Assembly (NCBI GenBank): GCA_002342685.1
Contig: DDQN01000093.1
Coordinates: forward strand, 1-64,000
DNA from: Vibrio sp. UBA2441
Lineage (GTDB): Bacteria > Pseudomonadota > Gammaproteobacteria > Enterobacterales > Vibrionaceae
Length of the DNA stretch: 64,000 nt
Direction: 5' to 3'
Shown: positions 58,145 to 64,000 of the stretch, in pieces
How the letters are laid out: each line of letters starts with the position of its first letter
Numbering within the stretch: position 1 is the first letter of the stretch
Made by a program: the position numbers and the translations under genes
Notes under the pieces: generated by a model
What the model was told of the DNA's origin: nothing
Databases searched by the model: none
The model's input: only the letters and a program-made list of their open reading frames with translations

Positions 58145-59200
58145 GGCTTTGTTGCTTAAATCGTAGGAACTAAATCAAGAAGCTATGACCTGATCTGGCT
58201 ACACCCATTAATCGGCGTAGCCTCATGCCCAGACCTCGTTACAAAACAACTAACTGGAAACAGTACAATAAAGCCTTAATAAACCGTGGCTCTCTGACCT
58301 TTTGGATTGATGAAGAAGCGATAGCCGAGTGGAAGCAAAACAAACAAGGCAAACGTGGTAGACCTCGCCGATTTAGCGACTTAGCCATTACTACCGCACT
58401 GATGGTAAAACGCGTTTTCTCTATGCCATTGAGAGCGCTACAAGGTTTTCTCGACTCAGTATTTAAGCTGGCTAACATCCCGCTTGTTAGTCCGCATTAC
58501 ACTTGTATAAGCCGCCGAGCTAAGGAAGTTGAGGTTTCATTTAAAACCAAAACCAGAGGTGCGATACAACATCTGGCCATTGATGCCACTGGTCTCAAGG
58601 TTTATGGCGAAGGTGAATGGAAGGTCAAGAAGCATGGTATTGACGGGAAGCGCAGAGTCTGGCGTAAGTTGCATATCGCTGTAGATACAAGCACCCACGA
58701 AATAGTCGCAGCAGAGCTTAGTTTATCTAACGTAACCGATGCCGAAGTGCTCCCAAACTTACTTAAACAGACACGTCGTAAAATCACTGAGGTATCAGGT
58801 GATGGAGCTTATGACACAAGGAATTGCGATGATGCTATACGAATCAAGCGAGCGGTTACGCTCATCCCGCCACGAGAAAGGACTGCCTTCTGGGAGCAAG
58901 GACATCCTCGCAATTTAGCGGTAGGTTGTCAGAAGTTCTACGGCTCCAACAAGAAGTGGAAAAAGCGGTATGGCTATCACAAGCGTTCACTATCAGAGAC
59001 AGCAATGTATCGAGTGAAACAGTTGTTAGGTGGGAAATTAAGCCTAAGAAATTACAACGCTCAGGTGGGTGAGACTTACTCAATGATCAAAGCGTTGAAC
59101 AAGCTTACGGGGCTAGATATGCCTGAAATTCAATGTAGCGTTTAAAAATTAAGCATAATGGGCCAGAGCATTCCTTCTCTCTGATTTAAGCAACAAAGCC
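58145..59200 (+). mobile_element. IS5-family (IS903-like) insertion sequence, complete
   Basis: The element is 1056 bp, bounded by perfect 18-bp inverted repeats: GGCTTTGTTGCTTAAATC (58145-58162) and GATTTAAGCAACAAAGCC (59183-59200). The first ten bases are the IS903-group start GGCTTTGTTG. It contains a single intact transposase gene. The flanks (CTTCAATGT left, ATGCTTTGA right) do not show the 9-bp target duplication this group makes. That suggests the two flanks were brought together by recombination or deletion after insertion. Confidence 0.93.
58225..59145 (+). CDS. IS5-family transposase
   Basis: The 306-residue DDE transposase has the N-terminal YKTTNWKQYNKALINRGSLTFWID typical of IS903-like enzymes. 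Catalytic motifs are AIDATGLKVYG (first Asp), GDGAYDTR (second Asp) and YHKRSLSETAMYRVKQ (Y-R-E-K signature with the Glu). All are present and the frame is intact, so the element may be active. It covers most of the IS. It would be made from an IS promoter or by readthrough. Confidence 0.95.
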   Translation: MPRPRYKTTNWKQYNKALINRGSLTFWIDEEAIAEWKQNKQGKRGRPRRFSDLAITTALMVKRVFSMPLRALQGFLDSVFKLANIPLVSPHYTCISRRAKEVEVSFKTKTRGAIQHLAIDATGLKVYGEGEWKVKKHGIDGKRRVWRKLHIAVDTSTHEIVAAELSLSNVTDAEVLPNLLKQTRRKITEVSGDGAYDTRNCDDAIRIKRAVTLIPPRERTAFWEQGHPRNLAVGCQKFYGSNKKWKKRYGYHKRSLSETAMYRVKQLLGGKLSLRNYNAQVGETYSMIKALNKLTGLDMPEIQCSV

Positions 59201-59208
59201 ATGCTTTG

Positions 59209-59427
59209 ATGGAGGCTCAAAACTTTAATATAAATACGTCTAAGGTATTAGTGTTGATTTCTATAATAGTAATTTTAGCTATCTTAAAATATCTATCACT
59301 ATTATTTATATCTGATTGCGTATCGAATAATATCAAAGTTATCGCTTTGATTTTAGCTGCGTCAGGAGGAATTAAGTTGGTGGGTATGATTTTTAAGTCG
59401 GTTGTTAAAATAATCGAATTTAGGTGA
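59209..59427 (+). CDS. Small two-helix membrane protein abutting the IS
   Basis: The 72-residue product has two hydrophobic segments (about 13-35 and 43-65) and charged ends. It begins only nine bases after the IS right end and has no visible ribosome binding site. The gene may therefore be 5' truncated by the insertion, or expressed from the IS. I know no family. Proximity to the microcin-like locus makes an immunity or export role possible but unproven. Confidence 0.45.
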   Translation: MEAQNFNINTSKVLVLISIIVILAILKYLSLLFISDCVSNNIKVIALILAASGGIKLVGMIFKSVVKIIEFR

Positions 59428-59849
59428 GTGTGGCATATATGGTTCTTCTGTTTGTTAGCTTTAAAGGGGCTTCATATACATTTAGGTTAACGATATTGTA
59501 TTGATATTTCAACGTGAAAATATAAATATATTCGCGTGGCGAATGGTAGGGTTTTTAATTCAAGTGGGATTGGTTAGTTCGCGAAGTATATGAAGTTAAG
59601 TATTAGTGAAAACTATAATGGCTTATATTAACTTCGGTCAATAAATGAGCGTAAAGAAACAGTTATGGTTGTAAGTCGTAACTTTGGTAGTTTCGTTTGT
59701 CCTATATAATAAATTTATTTTATTTGAAGTTTTTTTGTATATGTTGATGAATTAGAACGGAAGAAGAAATTATGGTTAATACGATAAGTTATCCGTTAAC
59801 CATTGATGAGCGCAGTACTCTTTACTGTATTAATGAGAAGGAATTTATT
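59428..59849. promoter_or_regulatory. Leader region of the microcin-like peptide
   Basis: This AT-rich stretch precedes the peptide gene and must hold its promoter. ATTCGC-GTG-GCGAAT (59530-59544) is a small inverted repeat, and TTCGCGAA (near 59578) a nearby palindrome with the same TTCGC core. They could be operator sites. TATAATAAAT near 59705 could be a -10 box. An in-frame ATG at 59772 with GGAAG eight bases upstream would extend the peptide by 26 residues. Confidence 0.35.
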
Positions 59850-60140
59850 ATGTATAACCTTAATGCTGATGATATTTTGATGGTAGATGGCGGTGGTGAT
59901 GGTGACCATAACCAAAGCGAGATCTGGGGTGGAAATATCGCATGTGGATTATTCGGTGCGGCGGTAGGGGGTATTACGAAAAGCCCATCACTTGGAACTG
60001 CTGCAGGGATAGTATGTGGCATAGCTGCAGATAACTTAGGAGGTGGAGGTAATGGTTCGTCAGGCCCAAACCACAATGGTGGTGCATATCATGGTCATGG
60101 TGGTGGTATGGATGGCAGTACATCTGGTTTTGGTCGTTAG
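59850..60140 (+). CDS. Double-glycine-leader microcin-like peptide precursor
   Basis: The 96-residue product opens MYNLNADDILMVDGGG, which fits the double-glycine leader pattern (Leu, acidic-Ile/Leu, Val, GG) removed by C39 peptidases. The mature part is Gly-rich, with GxxxG-type helices containing two cysteines (IACGLFGAAVGG and AAGIVCGIAADNL). A Gly/His/Ser tail ending SGFGR follows. This resembles class II microcins. ATG at 59850 has GAAGGA (59837-59842) seven bases upstream; an ATG at 59772 would give an unusually long leader. HlyD and peptidase-ABC genes downstream supply an export route. The bactericidal role is inferred. Confidence 0.7.
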   Translation: MYNLNADDILMVDGGGDGDHNQSEIWGGNIACGLFGAAVGGITKSPSLGTAAGIVCGIAADNLGGGGNGSSGPNHNGGAYHGHGGGMDGSTSGFGR

Positions 60141-60198
60141 TTAATAATTAGGCTTTACACTGTTTTTATTTAGCAGTGTAAAGCTAAGAGAGTTTAAT

Positions 60199-60480
60199 AT
60201 GAATCATTGTCCCCATTGTAAAGTTGGACCTATAAAGCTATTTGATTTGTTATTTAAAAGTGGCGGCGGAGGTCAAGTTGTTTGTAGCTCTTGTGGTAAG
60301 CATTGGACATTGTCTAAATATTCTATCCTTATATATTTTATTCCACCTACTTCTATTACTATTTTATCTTATCTAACTGAGCTTGATAAAATAATTGTAT
60401 ATGTTTTGTCCGTAGTGTTAGGAATGATAGGATTAATTTCATTGTATTGGATGATTGTTCCAGTGAAGGATGGAAATTAA
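60199..60480 (+). CDS. Zinc-ribbon / two-helix membrane protein (possible immunity protein)
   Basis: The 93-residue product has an N-terminal zinc-ribbon-like knuckle pair (CPHC at residues 4-7 and CSSC at about 29-32). Two membrane helices follow (about 44-60 and 66-87), then a short charged tail. It lies 58 bases after the peptide gene and ahead of the export genes. Microcin immunity proteins are often small with two helices, so that role fits. The zinc ribbon is not usual for them. No known family is recognised. Confidence 0.6.
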   Translation: MNHCPHCKVGPIKLFDLLFKSGGGGQVVCSSCGKHWTLSKYSILIYFIPPTSITILSYLTELDKIIVYVLSVVLGMIGLISLYWMIVPVKDGN

Positions 60481-60509
60481 ATAATAAACAACCTTGAGGA
60501 ACTAGTGTT

Positions 60510-61521
60510 ATGATGATTAATGAACCAGTAATAATTCAATCGACTACTCATTATTTATCTATTAACTGGGCTTTAATGAACAACTGTAACTACAAATTTA
60601 GTTGTTGTCATTCAGATTTAAACAGTGGTTCAATAAAAGCACCATCGTATGATGTGGTTATTCAGTTTGTGAAAAAAATCATTTCGCACTCAAGAAAACT
60701 TGGTTTAATCCCGTATTTTGAGTTTGGCGGAGGTGAGATCACCATGCTTAGGTATTTTGGTGGTCTTATTACGTTTATTCATGAAAGAGATGGCTTAGTT
60801 TGCATTGTTTCAAATGACTCAAAACCATCTTCAATGGTGGCGAGAACATGCTGAATATTTAAATGGTGTAAGCCTGAGCTATCATGTCAATGATATAAAA
60901 GATGAAGCACACTTCATTGAAGTAGCGAAAATACTCGAACATTCAAAGAGTACAAGATTGCATGTCAATGTAATGATGGAGCCTCAGCGGTTCGATTGCT
61001 ATGTTTTTGTTGAATGGCTAAAAGTTCAAGTGAGGTGCTCTATTGCTTTACAACCACTTTTTGAGGGATTTGATCATGATGGTATTACCAAAAAATACAC
61101 CCACATCGATGAACAAGAGTTAGTGATGCAGAAATTTCATGGCAGGCCCGAACATAAAAAACTACCAGAACCCAGAGCCTTTTTACAGATTGAATATCTG
61201 GATGGTAAAAAAGAAACATTGTCTACATTCGATTGGTTAGTCAATGATCAAGTGAACTTTATTGGTTGAGATTGCTACGCAGGGGTTGAAAGTATGGTGA
61301 TAACCTTTGCTGGTGAAATATTTCGGGCATGGTGTATGCAGGATGGTGCAATAGGTTCATTTTACGATGAGTAGATCACTCTACCAGCTGTACCTATTCG
61401 ATGTCGTACAAAAATTTGTCAATGTGGGGCTGATATATCTTCTACAAAAATTAATAGGCGGCTAGAAGTACAAACAGGCACACGTATAGCAGTTAAAGAA
61501 GTTGATCAAGAGACAGAAAAT
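60510..61521 (+). pseudogene. Radical SAM protein remnant
   Basis: Joined across breaks, the reading frames give a radical SAM enzyme: NNCNYKFSCCHSDLN (cluster motif), FEFGGGEIT, CIVSNDSKP, then WWREHAEYLNGVSLSYH, and a C-terminal part DCYAGVESMVITFAGEIFRAW...GAIGSFYDE...CQCGADI. Three lesions are visible. There is a one-base gain near 60821-60828 (A-run). A TGA at 61267-61269 and a TAG at 61372-61374 lie inside the conserved C-terminus. The motif also has Phe where the middle CX3CX2C cysteine should be. It is surely nonfunctional as one chain. The third segment stays open into the HlyD gene frame. It may once have modified the peptide. Confidence 0.8.
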
Positions 61522-62790
61522 ATGGTTGCAAGAGGGAAACACCTTTATCGACCAGAGTATTTTGAAGCACAGAAGACATGCAATGAAGGACGTATTTTAC
61601 TCAATACATCGTTTAACCAGAACGTGTATCTTTGTCTATCCGTACTGGTATTTATCGCTGTTATTGCTTTTGTTACTCTTGCCGAATACACCAGAAGGGA
61701 GACATTAGTCGGAATTGTTAGCCCGCTTGGTGGGATGGTTAAAGTTCAAGCTAACGATTCAGGTTATGTAGAAAAGCTGTTCGTTAGAGAAGGCGATAAA
61801 GTGGAGATCATGTCACCTCTTTATGAAATCAAAACCGAACGATTTGATGAGTCAGGAGTAGGCGTTAAAAAGCGAATACTTGCCTCAATTGAAAACCAAT
61901 ATCAATTATTGTTTGAACGTACGCAACAAGAGTCGGAAAAAGCAAACTTTGAGCGTCAAGCTTTGATAGAGGATATTGCCCGTCTAGATGCCGAAATCAG
62001 CATCTTAAAAAATGTACTAAAACTGTCAAACCACGAATTAAAACTTAGCCAGAAATTAGTCAATAAGCAGGAATCGCTACTCAAGAATAATTTCCTATCA
62101 GAAATTGACTATCAAAAACAACAGCTTGATCTGCTTTCCAAAGAGTCGCAAACGCAAACCCATAAATTAAATCTTCAAAGGTTATTGAGAGAAAAACAAA
62201 ATCTTCTTACTAATCAAAAAAGTCTTGGTATTAGCTTAAATATCACTTTGAAAGATCTAGACAGACAATTAGAGGCGATGACTCAGAGTAAAGTTGAATT
62301 TCTGTATCAGAGTGATAGCCAAGTGATTTCCCCCATTAAAGGTATTGTCGCATCAATACTCGCAGAAGAAGGGCATACGGTGATCAATGGTCAGCCGTTG
62401 TTAGTGATAGTGCCAGAGAGCGAGAAAGCGTTTGTTGAGTTGTATGCGCCGAGTCGTAGCATTGGCTTTATGAAGGAAGGACAGACAGTGAGACTGAGGT
62501 TTGACGCATTCCCTTATGAAAAGTTTGGTGTACAAACAGGTGTAATAATAAGTGTATCTAAGTCCGCCGTTGCACCAGAAATGATAGCGAATCGTGGTTT
62601 AGTGGGTAGTGCAGAAGTGGAAGGTTTATATCAAGTCAGAGTAGAGCTTATTAAACCAACGATAACGGTCTATGGACGAGAGGAACGCTTGGTCTCAGGA
62701 ATGATGGTTGTTGCCGATGTGGAACTCGATACACGTAAGGTTTACGAGTGGATACTAGAGCCGTTGTATACCATCAAAGGGAAGATTTAA
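61522..62790 (+). CDS. HlyD-family periplasmic adaptor of a peptide exporter
   Basis: This 422-residue membrane fusion protein links an inner-membrane ABC exporter to the outer membrane channel. It has LYRPEYFEAQ near residue 8, one membrane helix (about 35-53), a lipoyl-type half (VKVQANDSGYVEKLFVREGDKV), a long coiled coil (about 115-245), the second lipoyl half (SPIKGIVASILAEEGHTV) and a C-terminal beta barrel. It resembles CvaA-type adaptors. The ATG is in frame with the preceding radical SAM remnant. It ends three bases before the exporter gene. Confidence 0.9.
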   Translation: MVARGKHLYRPEYFEAQKTCNEGRILLNTSFNQNVYLCLSVLVFIAVIAFVTLAEYTRRETLVGIVSPLGGMVKVQANDSGYVEKLFVREGDKVEIMSPLYEIKTERFDESGVGVKKRILASIENQYQLLFERTQQESEKANFERQALIEDIARLDAEISILKNVLKLSNHELKLSQKLVNKQESLLKNNFLSEIDYQKQQLDLLSKESQTQTHKLNLQRLLREKQNLLTNQKSLGISLNITLKDLDRQLEAMTQSKVEFLYQSDSQVISPIKGIVASILAEEGHTVINGQPLLVIVPESEKAFVELYAPSRSIGFMKEGQTVRLRFDAFPYEKFGVQTGVIISVSKSAVAPEMIANRGLVGSAEVEGLYQVRVELIKPTITVYGREERLVSGMMVVADVELDTRKVYEWILEPLYTIKGKI

Positions 62791-62793
62791 TTC

Positions 62794-64000
62794 GTGGAAA
62801 TGATCAGTCAATTGGATTGGGGATGGGGTAAAAAACTTGCTTTGGTGCGTCAGACAGAAAGTGCCGAATGTGGTGTTGCTTGTTTAGCGATGATAGCTGA
62901 TTGGCATGGACATAAAATCAGTTTAAGGCACTTACGAATAAAGTTTGGTATTACTCAACATGGAATGTCACTCGCTCGTCTAATAGAGTGTGCCGAGCTA
63001 CTACAGCTTTCTGGTAGAGCAGTGAGGCTTGATTTAGATGAATTAGATCAATTAAGTACACCTTGCATCCTTCATTGGAATTTAAACCACTTCGTTGTTC
63101 TTAAATCTGTTAAAGGAAACAAGGTCGTGCTGAATGATCCAGCTAATGGTGTTGTTCACCTAGCACTTGCAGAGGTAAACAAATATTTTACTGGTATTGC
63201 ACTTGAACTAACGCCAACACACGATTTTAAAAAGGGAGATGAAAAAGAAAAAATAAAGCTCTCTGAACTGATTGGTAAAACGATAGGCTTAAAAGCCTCG
63301 TTGATTAAAATCTTTATTTTCGCTTTAGTACTAGAAGCGCTCGCTTTATTACTACCTATGCTCAATCAGATAGTTATTGATGAGGTCTTGGTAGGCTATG
63401 ACGAAAATTTACTCATATTGATTATCTTTGCCATTCTTCTCATTACAGCTACACAAACCTTGATTGGTTTAGTTAAGGAATGGGCGACGATTACGCTTTC
63501 AGTCAATTTTAATATGCAATGGACTGCGAATGTTTTTCATCATTTATTTAGTTTGCCTATTGAGTGGTTTGAGAAACGAGATATTGGCAGTATTAGTGCA
63601 AAATTTGCAGCAATTAATGTTATTCAAAACACATTAACCACAAGTGTCATTCAAGCGTTGCTTGATCTGGTGTTGGTCATTGGAACATTAGCGGTAATGC
63701 TATTGTATAGCCCAATTCTTTCCGCTATCGCAATTATCGCTGCTCTTATTTATATCTTATTGCGCTTTGCATGGTTTGGGACGTTTAAAAGAGCAGAAGA
63801 AAACACTTGGGAAACCAATACCAAAGAGGAAAGTTATTTCTTAGAAACAGTTAGAGGTGTATTAAGCCTTCGAGTCAATGGGCCGCTAACATGGCGTGAA
63901 TCGGCATGGCGCAATCTAAATATTAACAGGCGAAACGCTCAACTTTACGAGCTTAAACTTGGGATGATTTATAACACGATAAACATCGCCATTATCAGCT
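62794..64000 (+). CDS. Peptidase-containing ABC exporter (CvaB-type), 3' cut by window
   Basis: The first 402 residues of a bacteriocin exporter are visible. Residues 1-140 form a C39 peptidase that cleaves double-glycine leaders: catalytic Cys26 in RQTESAECGVACLAMIADWHG with Gln20 as oxyanion residue, His99 in LNHFVVL and Asp115 in NDPANG. A transmembrane domain follows from about 165, with several helices. The ATPase lies beyond the window. The start is GTG at 62794; an in-frame ATG at 62800 is possible. With the HlyD protein it should process and export the peptide at 59850-60140. Confidence 0.92.
   Translation, partial: MEMISQLDWGWGKKLALVRQTESAECGVACLAMIADWHGHKISLRHLRIKFGITQHGMSLARLIECAELLQLSGRAVRLDLDELDQLSTPCILHWNLNHFVVLKSVKGNKVVLNDPANGVVHLALAEVNKYFTGIALELTPTHDFKKGDEKEKIKLSELIGKTIGLKASLIKIFIFALVLEALALLLPMLNQIVIDEVLVGYDENLLILIIFAILLITATQTLIGLVKEWATITLSVNFNMQWTANVFHHLFSLPIEWFEKRDIGSISAKFAAINVIQNTLTTSVIQALLDLVLVIGTLAVMLLYSPILSAIAIIAALIYILLRFAWFGTFKRAEENTWETNTKEESYFLETVRGVLSLRVNGPLTWRESAWRNLNINRRNAQLYELKLGMIYNTINIAIIS

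Noticed and set aside
59822..60076. 84-codon Pro-rich leftward frame opposite the peptide gene
   Set aside because: It is the complement of the Gly-rich peptide (GG codons read as Pro) and has no start signal.
1..64000. CRISPR arrays, tRNA and rRNA genes, prophage genes
   Set aside because: No regularly spaced repeats, no recognisable tRNA cloverleaf or rRNA segment and no phage structural genes were seen on reading both strands.

Overview
This window reads as a chromosome segment from a marine gamma-proteobacterium of the genus Vibrio or a close relative. The evidence is an unmistakable LuxP/LuxQ autoinducer-2 receptor pair, a ToxR/ToxS pair beside an OmpU porin, a LuxT-type TetR regulator, TorT/TorS, and AT-rich intergenic DNA. 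No rRNA, tRNA or CRISPR array was seen.

Bases 1-15919 form one functional island for anaerobic citrate use. It holds a tripartite tricarboxylate transporter (tctCBA), citrate lyase ligase (citC), a biotin-dependent Na+-pumping oxaloacetate decarboxylase (oadGAB), the CitA/CitB two-component system, and citrate lyase with its cofactor-assembly enzymes (citDEFXG). Together they import citrate, split it to acetate and oxaloacetate, and decarboxylate oxaloacetate while pumping Na+. A second, degenerate CitX-like gene lies on the opposite strand between citC and oadG. tctC and citC share a 15-base element in their upstream regions.

Bases 16000-34000 are mixed core and accessory genes: an unrecognised 260-aa protein, a small Cys/His protein, ompU divergent from toxRS, a YbaN-type membrane protein, a patatin-like lipase, a glutaredoxin, two AraC-type proteins, pyrC, a MOSC-flavodoxin reductase-ferredoxin fusion, nadE divergent from an NMN/NaMN adenylyltransferase gene, an acyltransferase, a secreted leucine-rich-repeat-like protein, yfcZ, luxT, a YgjV-type membrane protein and yeeX/tmaR.

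Bases 34000-58000 hold yceH, a GIY-YIG protein, a TraF_2-type outer membrane protein with a CRP-like site upstream, luxPQ, a PilZ protein, a flagellar-rod-like small protein, yccS, helD, a fatty acid desaturase preceded by two FabR-like sites, mgsA, torT divergent from torS, arfB, a HAD phosphatase, an FKBP isomerase, a DsbA-like lipoprotein, an OmpA-like lipoprotein, fhs and creA.

Bases 58145-64000 are accessory. A complete IS5/IS903-like element (1056 bp, 18-bp perfect ends, no visible target duplication) abuts what looks like a microcin locus. It comprises a Gly-rich peptide with a double-glycine leader, a small zinc-ribbon/two-helix membrane protein (possible immunity protein), a decayed radical SAM gene (frameshift, two in-frame stops, missing cluster cysteine), a HlyD-type adaptor and a peptidase-containing ABC exporter cut by the window end. 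This is the best candidate for an undescribed system here.
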